This document shows, piece by piece, positions 49,504 to 59,697 of a stretch of DNA of 62,538 bases (within the stretch, counting starts at the first letter, position 1; each line of letters begins with the position of its first letter). Source of the DNA: Isotricha intestinalis (taxonomy: Eukaryota; Ciliophora; Litostomatea; Vestibuliferida; Isotrichidae). The DNA lies in the NCBI GenBank assembly GCA_023807065.1, contig JAJJLU010000374.1, positions 1-62,538 of the forward strand, read 5' to 3'. Under the pieces are notes generated by a model, which did no database searches, was not told where the DNA came from, and worked only from the letters and a program-made list of their open reading frames with translations. The translations under genes and the position numbers were made by a program.

Positions 49504-50355
49504 TTATTCTGATTTTATATTTCTTGAAGTTTTATAAATATTTATAGAATTATTATTATGTGAATATTGTGTTTCTTTATTCATTCTTCCTGTTGTTGTT
49601 GTAGTCATTTGAGTTTTTAAAGAATTAAGATCATTCAAAGGAATTCTTTTAATATTATTACTAACTTTATAATTTATTTTTTCTATATTTTTTGGAAGAA
49701 TAATATCTAAACTAAAAAAATAAAGAATTATACTTGATAAAATAATTGAATATTTTATTAATGTTAAAATATATTCATAATCTTTTATAACGAAAGTTAA
49801 ATATATTCCTAAAATAATAGTTGGAAAAATGATTAATAATATATCACATATATTAATTAAATTAATAAAATATATTACTTCCTTTGATAAAGGATTTTTA
49901 CTTTGATTTTGATTTTTCCTTATATCAATTTTAAATATTTTATAATCAAATAAAATACAAATTATAAATGAAAATATATTTACTTCAAATCCATAAATAA
50001 TATTATACATAAAAAGAAAAAAATTACTTAATATAAATTGAATTGAACATATTATTGCATAACTATAAAACAATATTTTTTCCCCTGTAATAAAGCTAAA
50101 TCCATATAATAAAGTCAAAGTTATTTTGAATAAAACACTTAATTCAAATAATATGAATCCAGTGAAATTATATTCATTTCCTTTTTTCCAAAGTAAAAAT
50201 AAATTATAAAAAACAACTCCACAAAAAATAATAGGAATAATATAATAATCAAAAGATATTTTATTATCATAATTAAATTTTAAATTCTCTAAATTTCTTC
50301 TTCTAACATTAACTTCATAATTTAAATTTGTGTTTATATTTTTTTCCTTCTCATA

Positions 50356-50408
<53 letters not shown>

Positions 50409-53400
50409 CATTATTATCATTATTATCATTATTATCATTATTATTATCATTATTATTATCATTATTATTATCATTATTATCATCTTCTTCAATATTAGGA
50501 AATTTTTCCAAAATGAATTTTTCTAAATTAGTGCAAATTCCATTATATTTAAATTCTTCATCATCACAAAATTTAACACAAACTCCATTAATTAATAAAG
50601 GATAATTTCTAGGACATTGAGTACAAACATTAATATCATCATCATTACATTTTTCACAATGAGATTCTTCATTACATTTGAAACAATATTTTCCTAATAT
50701 ATTAGTACCATAACCACTGGGACAATCACTATAACATTCTCCTAAATCTTTAATCATATAAGGATAATCATCATTACATTTAGTACAAATATTATTATTA
50801 CTATTATCACATTCTTTACAAGAATAATAACAATCATAATTAACAGTTAAATTAAAATTTCCTTTTTCTTTTAAATTTCTATTTTCATCTAAAATATTAA
50901 ATTGGAAAAAGTAAATTTGATTAATTCCTTCTGTATGTTTAAAATAAATATTTAATAAATTAAATTCAATTTCATAAGAAGAATCAAATATTCCATTAAT
51001 AACTTTATAGCCCCAAGGAAATAATATGCTATTATTTTCTCTATTTATAACACATCCAAATTTATTATTGAGATTTTTTATTATTTCATTTCTACAATAA
51101 GGACCTGAAAGATAAATTCCAAATTTATTTTCTTCATATTTTAATTCAAACATATCATATGATTCTATTAATTTTGTTGGTTTAAATTTAAAGTTTAATG
51201 TATTATTTTCTATTCTTTTAACTTCAAGATTTAATAAATTTATTTTTGATTGTATTAATATTGGAATTTGAATATTTGAATCTAATACTTTGTAATTTAA
51301 TGATGAATCATATATTTTTATTTGGAAATTTATTTCCTTTGCAGAATGAGGATTATTTATATTATTTAATATAATTTTTATTTCTTTATTTAATTGATTT
51401 TCTGTTTTTACTTTTAAAAATAATTTATAAACTTTTTTTTTTTGTATAATTTCACTTCCTGTGCTTTCTATAATAAAATGGTTATTTAATGAATTTGTAT
51501 TATTTTCTGAATTTATTTCTATATCGTCATCTATGAAAAATTTATGTTCTGAATAAATTATTAATGTATCATTTTCAATTAAATAATTTTCATTTGTAAA
51601 AATAAATTCATATGAAGTTAAATCATATGAATCCAAAGAATATGGAATTATTTTCATATTTTTTAATAATTTTGGATTTTCTGTTTTTATTATACCTGAT
51701 GAATATTCTAAAATTAATTCTTTTGAATTTAAAAAATAATATTCAATTTCTATTTCTTTTATAATTCTTGGTGACATTAAGTTTTCTATTTTAACTAAGA
51801 AAATAAATGATTTAGAAGAAATTAAATCATTTGAAAAACAAGTAGAAAAATTATATATTTTAAAATAATTAGGCAAATTAAATGTATAATTAAAATTTGA
51901 GCATTTATAATCATTAATATAGAAACTTATTCTAATATTATTAATATTATTTGAATAAATTTCTGAAAATCCATAATATAATATTCCATTAACATCTATT
52001 TTAGAATTAAATTCAGATTTAAAAGTATATAAAGAAGATTCAAAGCAATTTTGAGTAGAAATTGTTGCTTCAAATAAATTTGCATTTTTAAATCTTGGAA
52101 AAAAATAATGTTGTGAATCACAATAACTTATTAATTCATTTTTATCATTATATAATTCAAACAAATTAAATATATCTGCTTTTTTAATATATTCCTTATC
52201 CTTTATATATTCAATATATATTTCAATGTTTTCTTCTTCATTACTAGGTTCTAAATTAGATACTTTAATTATATCATTTTTATTTCTTATTTCATAAAAA
52301 GAATATAATTTATTATTATTTTGTTTACAACAAATATTTTCTGTTAAATAAAATTTTCCTCCTTTTGGAATGCTTATTAAAAAATAATAATTTTCTTTTA
52401 TTTTTCTTCCTGGAATTATATTAATTTTACCTCTTTGAAAATCAATGTAACTTTGTAACTCAATTTTGACTTTCAAATTTGAAAATAAACTAATTTTACA
52501 GACATTTTCATTATTATAATAAACAGGAAATAAAATATTATTTTCATTAATAAAATAAAATTTAATTATCATATTATATTCTCCTACTTTTTCAGATAAT
52601 TTTAATTTTTTAAAATGAAAGTTAAAAACTTTATCTTTATTTTCATTATTATAAAGTAAATTTGTAATATTAAAAGAAGATTGATTGATCATATTATATT
52701 CTAAATTTTCAAAATTTTCACAAGTTAAAACAGTTTGTTCAGTTATACTAATTTCTAAAGGAAAATAAATTTCAATAAATAAATTATTAGGATAATAACT
52801 TAAAGTTTTTAAAGATAATTTAACATCAGTGAAAGTATTAATTAATTGAGAAGAAATTTCAAATTTAGAATTTAAATTCCCAAAAGCATTACATTTTAAA
52901 TAATAATCATTTAAAAAATTAAAATTATCATTTTTAACTTTTAATTCTGAATTTGAAGTAATTCCAAGAAGAATATTGTTATTATTATTATTATCTTTTG
53001 AAGGAAGACTTAAAATAATTTTTAAACCATTTAAAGTATTATTATAATATGGAGACCAAATATTATCAATTTTTAATTGTATAAAATTGGATGATTCATA
53101 ATATAATTGACATAAAATTTCTTTATCTGAAATCAAAGTTAAATTTCTTTTTCCTTCATCAAATATTTTAACATAATCACTTTTTGAACTTCTATAATAA
53201 TCAATTAAGGAATTATCATTTTTAAATTTTTCATATGGTAAAATAATATTAATTAATACATTATCATAATTATCAAAAAATAAATTTTTTGTATTTATTG
53301 TTAAAATATAATTAGTTAAAATTCCACATTGATTTTCATTTTCTGAAATTATAGAAATATCATTTTTTTCAAAAATCTTTTTAAAAGAATAAGATAATAT

Positions 53401-53988
53401 AGAAATATATTTTTTTCCTTCATAATTATTCAAATGACATATTATATTATATTTAAAAGCATTTTTTGGAAAAGGAAAATCAAAAATTGAAATTTTCAAA
53501 TAAAAAATTGATCCTCTTTTTGCTTCGAAGAAAAGATTACATTCTTTCATTAATAAAGAAAATTCAACACCATTAAAAGTGAAATTTTTTTTGGTAAAAC
53601 AATACAAAATATTTTTTTCTGAATTTTTATCATAAGAATAAGAAATTGAACTAATAAGATAAACAATATTTAAATCATTATCATATAATAAAGGTTGATT
53701 TGTAATTGAATTTCTTTTAGGAATTTCATAATTTGAACTTTTAGCTAAATAAAAAAATAACCCATTTTCTAAAAAAGAAGATTCAATACATAAATTTAAA
53801 ATAATTTCATTATCGTTTATTTCTGAATTAATATATTCTGAAGGAAAATTAATTGAAGAAATACAATCTTCAATATTATTTTCATTTTCTTTTATAGAAT
53901 CTATTATTGAGTAATCTAATATTTTTAAAAATGAAATTTCTATTGTTAAAAGAAAGAATAAACTCTTTGAAACATTTAATTTCAACAT
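49504..53988 (-). CDS. Cys-rich (furin-like) receptor with polytopic C-terminus (1494 aa)
   Basis: A signal peptide (SLFFLLTIEISFLKILDYS, about 9-27) is followed by a beta-rich ectodomain of about 1000 residues with many N-glycosylation sites. A growth-factor-receptor/furin-like Cys-rich block lies at about 1046-1145 (YYSCKECDN, ICTKCNDDYPYMI, CYSDCPSGYG, YCFKCNEESHCEKC, VCTQCPRNYPLLINGVCVKF). An Asn/Asp homopolymer linker (about 1168-1211) precedes six or seven membrane segments (about 1235-1450) and a short cytosolic tail with TTTTGRMNKET. Large Cys-rich proteins of this type are abundant in ciliates; the polytopic end recalls receptor-like proteins but I cannot assign a 7TM family. A GC-rich hexamer (GCCGCC) sits immediately before the ATG. 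The ATG just before the signal peptide supports the start. Confidence 0.82.
50357..50485 (-). repeat. Trinucleotide array (ATT/ATC) encoding poly-Asn/Asp
   Basis: A (TTA)n run with interspersed ATC encodes a stretch of Asn and Asp in the Cys-rich receptor, first NNDNNNDNNNDN-like and then pure Asn. It is a microsatellite likely to vary in length, and it lies between the ectodomain and the membrane segments. Confidence 0.9.
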
Positions 53989-54121
53989 TGGCGGCTTTTA
54001 CTTTTAAATTTTTTTAAATTAAAAAAAATTTAAGTTTTTTTTATATGAAAAAAAATAATTATTTTTTTATTTCTTAATTATTATTATTTATTTTTTATTA
54101 ATTATTTTTTTCTTTATATTT

Positions 54122-54949
54122 TTATATTAATTCAACACAAACTTTATCTATAGGACAAAGTCCATTTTTTTTTAACCAAGGATCAATACAATTTTTATGA
54201 AAAATATGTAAACAATTTAATCTTCTTAAAATATCTCCATCTTTAAATTCATTTAAACAAAAAGTACATTGTTTAGTAGAATAATGATTATGTGAATCAT
54301 ATTTTTCTGTTCCTAATCTATTAATTTCATTTTGACTCATTTTTCTTTTTATATTAATTTTTGGTTCATTTAATTCATTTCTTTCACTATCCACTCTATA
54401 ATTTAACTGTAATAATTCTATATTTCTATGATTATTAGAACTATATATTCTATGATTTCTATTATTGTTCATATCTCTATAATTATTAATATTATCATTA
54501 TTATTATTATTATTATTATCATTATTATGATTATTATTATGATTATTACTATAATAATGATGTTGATGCTGATTATTATTATTATTATTATAATTATAAT
54601 TATTATTATTGTTATTATTATTATAATTATTATTATTGTTATTATTGTTATTATTGTGATGTGAGTTTATTTTCTCTCTCATTCCTATATATTTCTTATA
54701 TTTTTCTTTTAAATCTAGTATTTTTTTTTCTTTATCATATTTTTTTTGAAGTCTTTGTGCTAATATTATATCATTCATTTCTTGATTGCTATTATGATTT
54801 GGTTGATCATCAAATAATTCATCTATAAATTTTCTGCTTTCAGCTAGTTTGTGCTTTAATTCAATTATTTCTTGATCTTTTTTCATTACTAATTTTTTTA
54901 AATGTTCTATTTCTTTTCGATAAGATTCTACAGATCTTACAGGTTCCAT
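54122..54949 (-). CDS. RING-H2 E3 ligase-like protein with Asp as last zinc ligand
   Basis: A 275-aa protein. Residues 1-90 are a coiled coil (RSVESYRKEIEHLKKLVMKK). Residues about 95-165 are an Asn/His/Tyr low-complexity block encoded by AAT repeats. A C-terminal RING-H2 starts at residue 228: Cys228, Cys231, Cys246, His248, His251, Cys254, Cys265, then CPIDK, so the usual eighth ligand Cys is Asp268. The Trp of the E2-binding surface (DPWLKK) is present. Asp at this position is known in Rbx1 (CPLDN), so zinc binding and E2 recruitment are still plausible. The last residues VCVELI contain another Cys (271) that could substitute. It probably acts as a single-subunit E3 or in a complex. It is divergent to the coiled-coil gene, 135 bp apart. 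Confidence 0.88.
   Translation of the reverse strand: MEPVRSVESYRKEIEHLKKLVMKKDQEIIELKHKLAESRKFIDELFDDQPNHNSNQEMNDIILAQRLQKKYDKEKKILDLKEKYKKYIGMREKINSHHNNNNNNNNNNYNNNNNNNNYNYNNNNNNQHQHHYYSNNHNNNHNNDNNNNNNNDNINNYRDMNNNRNHRIYSSNNHRNIELLQLNYRVDSERNELNEPKINIKRKMSQNEINRLGTEKYDSHNHYSTKQCTFCLNEFKDGDILRRLNCLHIFHKNCIDPWLKKNGLCPIDKVCVELI
54480..54660 (-). repeat. ATT-repeat microsatellite in the RING-H2 gene
   Basis: TTA/TTG trinucleotide runs on the plus strand encode the Asn-rich block of the RING-H2 protein, broken by His and Tyr codons (NNHNNNH, NNYNYNNN). The plus-strand poly-Ile ORF over this region is a shadow. Confidence 0.85.
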
Positions 54950-55084
54950 TTTTTTATAAAAAATTATAATTTATTCTTAACTCCACATTTTTATTAATTT
55001 GATCAAATACAATTTAATAATCACTATCTTATAAAATTTATATGATTAATTAATCAATTTTTAAATAATTTTTGGTAAAAAATA

Positions 55085-56833
55085 ATGGAAAACCCATATA
55101 AAACTTATAAATATATAAATGGTTCAAATAAAATTAATTTTAAAGAAGAAGAAAATATAACAGAATTAAAGAATGAATTTAATAAAAATAATAATCTTTC
55201 AAAAATAATTCAAGAAAAAGATTATGAAATATTAATTTTAAAAAAAGAAAATATATCTTTAAAATTAGATAAAAAACATTTGAATAATAAAATAATAAAA
55301 ATGAATACACAAATAAAACAATTAGATTTAAAATTAGAAAATATAAATATAGAAATAAATAAGAAAAGAGTTTCAAAATCAAATGAAAAAAAAAATGAAA
55401 ATAATTTTTTTTTACAAACTGAATTATTAAATTTAAAAAGTAAATTAACTGAAAAAGAAAATCAAATTATAAATAATAAAAATGAAATAAATGACTTAAA
55501 AAAAAATATAGAAAAAAATATGTTAAACATTAACAATAATTTTTCAAATGATTTAATTAAAAGAGATAAATATATTAATGATTTACATAATAAATTATCT
55601 AATTATGATAAAGATTATAATAATTTAATAAATTATATAATAGAAAAATTTTCAAATATAGAAGAATTAATCGAAAATTATGATATAAATAATTTAACTA
55701 ATCTTAATTTTCAAAAAGAAGATGATAAAATTTTTTCTAAATATGATTTAATAAATAAAAATTTTCAAAATTTAATTAAAAGATTAAAGGAAATAAGAAT
55801 AAATGATAAAGAAAATTTAAAAAAATATGAAGAAATAATAAAAAAAGAAAAAGAGAAAAATTTTCAATTAGAAATAAAATTAAGCGAAGAAAAAACAGAA
55901 AGAATAACAGAAAGAAAAAATATTTTAGGAATAGATGAAGTAATAAAAGAAAATTCAAATGATATTCAAAGATTAAATAATACAATTACAAATATAATAA
56001 ATAAAACAGATGAATATGAATTTGAAAAAAATAATCTTTTTAAACAATTAATTCAATTTAAACAAATAATAAATAATTTATGTGATGAAAATATTCAAAT
56101 ATTATTTGATTATATTAATCATAATTTCAAAAAAGATAATTTTAATTTTCCTTTTTCTACATTACCTAATTATTCTTATGATAATGAACCAGAAATTAAA
56201 TTAAAAAAAATAAATGAATCTTATAAAATTTTATTATCATATTTAAATAATTTAAATAATATGAATCAAAACAATTTTGATAATAATAAAGTTAAAATAT
56301 TAAAAAATTCAAATAATAATATTTATAAAATAAATGAAGAAAATATAAGTAAAAATATGGAAAATAAATTTAATGAAATTTCAGAATTATTAATTGAAAG
56401 TAATAAAAATTTAGTAAAAAATCAAATTGAAAATTCAGAATTATTAAAAAAAAATACAGAACTTGAATCACTTTTTAATAATGATTTTGAATTTACAAAA
56501 TTTAATTCTAATTCTTTAAATTATTATAATAATAAAATTCAATATTTAAAAAATGAATTACAAATTAAAGATTTTCAAATTCAAACATTAGAAAAATTAA
56601 TAAAGTTAATAAATAAAAATAATGTAGAACCATATATAGGAAAAATAATTTCTAATAAAAAAATGAATGAATTAAATAATTTAAATAATAAAAAACCTTT
56701 TACAGAAAATGAAAAAAATGAAAGAGAATTAAATATTTTATTAAATAAATTCAATAATAAAAAAATATCAATAAATCAGAAAGAAAACACTATATCAAAT
56801 TATATAGAAGGAGAAAAACCTAATTTTAATTAA
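55085..56833 (+). CDS. Long coiled-coil protein (582 aa)
   Basis: No enzyme domain is visible. Coiled-coil heptads rich in Lys, Glu, Asn and Leu run through most of the chain, for example EKDYEILILKKENISLKLDK (about 45-64), LKSKLTEKENQIINNKNEIN, IKKEKEKNFQLEIKLSEEKT and YLKNELQIKDFQIQTLEKLI (about 490-510). A less coiled central part (about 325-380) contains FKQIINNLCDENIQILFDYI and FPFSTLPNYSYDNEPEI. This is typical of centrosomal, basal-body or cytoskeletal proteins, but composition alone drives such resemblance. The start ATG is the first in frame and follows an A-rich context (AAATA-ATG). The two long minus-strand ORFs inside are shadows. Confidence 0.68.
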   Translation: MENPYKTYKYINGSNKINFKEEENITELKNEFNKNNNLSKIIQEKDYEILILKKENISLKLDKKHLNNKIIKMNTQIKQLDLKLENINIEINKKRVSKSNEKKNENNFFLQTELLNLKSKLTEKENQIINNKNEINDLKKNIEKNMLNINNNFSNDLIKRDKYINDLHNKLSNYDKDYNNLINYIIEKFSNIEELIENYDINNLTNLNFQKEDDKIFSKYDLINKNFQNLIKRLKEIRINDKENLKKYEEIIKKEKEKNFQLEIKLSEEKTERITERKNILGIDEVIKENSNDIQRLNNTITNIINKTDEYEFEKNNLFKQLIQFKQIINNLCDENIQILFDYINHNFKKDNFNFPFSTLPNYSYDNEPEIKLKKINESYKILLSYLNNLNNMNQNNFDNNKVKILKNSNNNIYKINEENISKNMENKFNEISELLIESNKNLVKNQIENSELLKKNTELESLFNNDFEFTKFNSNSLNYYNNKIQYLKNELQIKDFQIQTLEKLIKLINKNNVEPYIGKIISNKKMNELNNLNNKKPFTENEKNERELNILLNKFNNKKISINQKENTISNYIEGEKPNFN

Positions 56834-57433
56834 AAAAATGTCATTTTTTTATTTATAATGAAAAATTCTTTTATTAAATAAGTATATTTTATATTATTGG
56901 TTATTTTATTAAGAAAAAGTGATTTCTTTATTTATACTTTCGATTTTTATAAATATACTTTTTATTTGTGTTTTTTTTCTGATTGAATTAAATAATTATA
57001 AAACAACTAAATATAAATATAATTAAAATAATGAATTTATAAATTTTTAAAATGAGTTTGATGTAAATTTACAATCTAAAAATCATAATAAAGATTTATT
57101 TAATGGTCTATTGGAAATGATAGAACAAATAAATAAAATAAATTTGATGAAAACATTAATTATATTAAGAAGAAAATATAATTTAATATAAATAATCCTC
57201 TTTTAATTATTATAAATATGCTTATTGATAAATATAAATGATAAATTTAATAGAAATAATATTTTAAATTCTTAATTGTAATAATATGGGAATTTCTATA
57301 AAAGAATATTTAATTTATGTTTTTTCTTGTATTTATTTTTGGTAAAAAAAGAAAAAATATATTATATATTAATGATATTTAAAATATATAGAATTAATTA
57401 AATTTGTTTTTTAAATAAATATTTGTTTTTAAA
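56834..57433. other. Intergenic gap with a possible gene remnant
   Basis: A 600-bp spacer between two plus-strand genes. At about 57055-57190 one frame reads FDVNLQSKNHNKDLFNGLLE and then MIEQINKINLMKTLIILRRK before a stop, with codon choice like real genes, and a neighbouring frame continues NPLLIIINMLIDKYK. This may be a decayed exon or a short unrecognised gene. The rest is plain A/T. Confidence 0.3.
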
Positions 57434-57916
57434 ATGCCTAGATTTAAATTTCAACAAAATGATTTTAATCCAAAATTTATTATATCAAATATTTGTTTAA
57501 TATTTTCTGTTCATTATATAATTAATATATTCTTTACAATAATCTTTAATTCTTTTTTTAGAACTAAATTACATATTAATCAAATATTATCAGATGAAGC
57601 AATTGATTTATCATCTAAATATGGTTATTGTTATTTATGTAGTTTATTTTTTACAAATTTATTTATGATAATAAGTTTTGTTTTTATTGTTGATAAAGCA
57701 AAAAAAATTTTAGATTATGTTTTAACTGATTTTTTCATTCATTTAGTTTTATGTACTATTAATTGTTCTTTTCCTTCTAAATTTTTATGGTGGATTATTA
57801 ATTTAATTTATGTTTTTTTAATTACTTTAATTTCAGAATATATTTCTTTAAAAATTGAGCAAAAAGAAATTAAATTAGATTTTTCAATAACAAATAAAAC
57901 TAAAAGAAAAGATTAA
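57434..57916 (+). CDS. SYS1: SYS1, Golgi membrane trafficking protein
   Basis: A 160-aa protein of the usual SYS1 length with four membrane segments (about 17-40, 67-87, 95-112, 118-138). Family motifs are present in order: FNPKFIISNICLIFSVHYII (SYS1: WDPxLIIxQIxxLQxxYY), VDKAKKILDYVLTDFFIHLV (RAKxCLDFxxTxxxIHL), FPSKFLWWIINLIYVFLITL (FPxxxxWWxVNxxxxxxM) and SEYISLKIEQKEI (GEYLCMRxELxxI). SYS1 recruits the ARF-like GTPase ARFRP1/Arl3 to the trans-Golgi and so allows Arl1 and golgin recruitment. The protein is complete with no insertions. The ATG in an AAA-ATG context starts just before the conserved N-terminus. It is convergent with the next gene, 62 bp away. Confidence 0.92.
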   Translation: MPRFKFQQNDFNPKFIISNICLIFSVHYIINIFFTIIFNSFFRTKLHINQILSDEAIDLSSKYGYCYLCSLFFTNLFMIISFVFIVDKAKKILDYVLTDFFIHLVLCTINCSFPSKFLWWIINLIYVFLITLISEYISLKIEQKEIKLDFSITNKTKRKD

Positions 57917-57978
57917 ATTTAATAATAAATCCTAATAACACAAATTTTAAAATTTTAAAAAGAATATTTATTTATTTT

Positions 57979-58836
57979 TTAAAAATGAACTTTATATTTT
58001 TCTTTTTTACAACTTTCAGAACCTTCATAAAATAATTTATACATTAATTTACCATCTTTAATATAAGTTGGTAAAGTACCATATTCATTAATTTCTAAAA
58101 TTGGATTTTGATAAGAAATGCATTTATATCTTGCTAATTTTTTTTCAATAATTGGAATTTTAAATTTATTAATATTTAATTTATCTTTTATTTTTAATTT
58201 TTCTTTAGCTTCTTCTAATTCATTTTTTAATATATTCTTTATTTCTGGTTCCATTCCTCTTTTTTTATAATCTTTTTTATATTTTATATCTTCTTGAATT
58301 TGTTTTATTTGTTCATATATATTTAATTCCTTTTTTTCTTTTATTTTTTCAAGTTTAATCTTTTTCATTTTATCTTTTAAATTTTCTGATGAAAGTTCTC
58401 TGTTAAACCTAATTAAACAAGTCTTTTCATTTTTTAACATTAATTTTTTATGAAATAAAACTATTTGAGGGACTTTATAAAAATATAATTCAGATTTAAT
58501 TTTTTTTAAATCATTATTATTTTGATTATTTGAATTATTTAAAGATTTTGATTTGTAATGTTTAATTGTTAATTTATTATTATTATTAATCATTGTACTT
58601 TTATTTAAAAGTTCAGAACAAATCTCTTTATTTGATTTAACTGAAATAGATTGACATAAAAATTTTTTTCTTAAAATATTAGGTGAAATATTAGAAATAG
58701 GCAATTTTGGAAGAGATAATATTTTAATGTTATTATTATTTGTATTAGACATTAAACTTAAATCAGAATTTGATATTATATTACTATTACTTTTATTATT
58801 ACTATTACTTTTAATAGATGAAAATTTTTTTTTCAT
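57979..58836 (-). CDS. Unrecognised basic protein (285 aa)
   Basis: No family is recognised. The N-terminal 110 residues are Ser/Asn/Lys-rich (SSIKSNSNNKSNSN). Residues about 150-225 are a Lys/Glu-rich helix (KMKKIKLEKIKEKKELNIYE and ILKNELEEAKEKLKIKDKLN). The C-terminal part has better sequence character: FKIPIIEKKLARYKCISYQN, PILEINEYGTLPTYIKDGKL and MYKLFYEGSESCKKE, which should be used for homology searches. Codon use matches the neighbours. Its start codon lies only 58 bp from the divergent start of the RNF141-like gene, so both genes must share a very small promoter region. Confidence 0.6.
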   Translation of the reverse strand: MKKKFSSIKSNSNNKSNSNIISNSDLSLMSNTNNNNIKILSLPKLPISNISPNILRKKFLCQSISVKSNKEICSELLNKSTMINNNNKLTIKHYKSKSLNNSNNQNNNDLKKIKSELYFYKVPQIVLFHKKLMLKNEKTCLIRFNRELSSENLKDKMKKIKLEKIKEKKELNIYEQIKQIQEDIKYKKDYKKRGMEPEIKNILKNELEEAKEKLKIKDKLNINKFKIPIIEKKLARYKCISYQNPILEINEYGTLPTYIKDGKLMYKLFYEGSESCKKEKYKVHF

Positions 58837-58894
58837 GAAATTTTTTAATTATATTTTATTGTAATGAAAAAAATATATTTTTAATAATTTTATT
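58837..58894. promoter_or_regulatory. 58-bp divergent intergenic region
   Basis: Only 58 bp of A/T sequence separate the start codons of two divergent genes. If both starts are right, promoter and both 5' UTRs fit in this space or overlap the coding regions. Confidence 0.5.
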
Positions 58895-59497
58895 ATGGGA
58901 AATGTTTGGGAAAAAAGTAATAAAACAAGAGAAGAAGTTTTAGAAGATATAGAAAAAATTAATGAAATAACAAAAACAGATTTATTTAAAAAAAAAACAA
59001 ATATGAATTTAACTTTTACTTTAGATGATAATTCTCCTTTTAAAAGAACAAATTCTAAAAATTTAATATTATTAAATATTACATTTTATAATAAAAAAGA
59101 AAATAAAATAATTAAAAAAAAAGAAAATTTAGATTTAGATGAATTTTATAATTTTTATGAATGTTTAATAAATTCAACAATATTATTTTTTGAAAAGAAA
59201 AATTTTACAGAAAAAAAAATAATAAATGAAATAGAAATATGTTCAATATGTGAAGAAGAAAAAGTAGACACAATGTTAGAATGTTCTCATTTTTTTTGTA
59301 ATCAATGTATTAAAACTTGGTTACTTAAGAAAAATAATAGTTGTCCTTTATGTAGATTTCAAATTAAAATTGATAAAAAAAATGGAGAAATTGATAGTAA
59401 AATTTGGAATATTATTAATTTTGATGAAAATGAATATTACAAAGATACTAAAGATAGATTTATTTCTCTATTGAATAGTATTGTTAATAAAAAATAA
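58895..59497 (+). CDS. N-myristoylated RING E3 ligase, RNF141-like
   Basis: A 200-aa protein. MGNVWEKSNKTR is a good N-myristoylation sequence. The C3HC4 RING is complete: Cys116, Cys119, Cys130, His132, Cys135, Cys138, Cys150, Cys153 (EICSICEEEKVDTMLECSHF ... CNQCIKTWL ... NSCPLCRFQ). The layout of a short N-terminal lipid motif, a beta-rich region (LTFTLDDNSPF, LILLNITFYN, DLDEFYNFYECL) and a single C-terminal RING matches RNF141 (ZNF230), whose animal version also starts MGQ and is N-myristoylated. The basic residue after the last Cys (CPLCR) favours E2 binding. It should attach to membranes and ubiquitinate local targets; substrates are unknown. The start is fixed by the MGN motif. Confidence 0.88.
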   Translation: MGNVWEKSNKTREEVLEDIEKINEITKTDLFKKKTNMNLTFTLDDNSPFKRTNSKNLILLNITFYNKKENKIIKKKENLDLDEFYNFYECLINSTILFFEKKNFTEKKIINEIEICSICEEEKVDTMLECSHFFCNQCIKTWLLKKNNSCPLCRFQIKIDKKNGEIDSKIWNIINFDENEYYKDTKDRFISLLNSIVNKK

Positions 59498-59697
59498 TAT
59501 TTTATTTAGTGTTTTTTTGCATGTAGTTAGTTTAAAATGTTTTAAAAAGCTTTTTGAATAAAGTTTTACTTTTAATAAAAGATATTATTATTATTATATA
59601 AATTTTATTTATTGATAATTTAAAAATTTAAAAATCTTCATTATTATCCTTAATATTATATAAATAAATAAATTAAATATTATTTTAACAAAAATAA

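Noticed and set aside
54428..54664. Plus-strand poly-Ile ORF
   Set aside because: It is a shadow of the ATT microsatellite encoding the Asn block of the RING-H2 gene.
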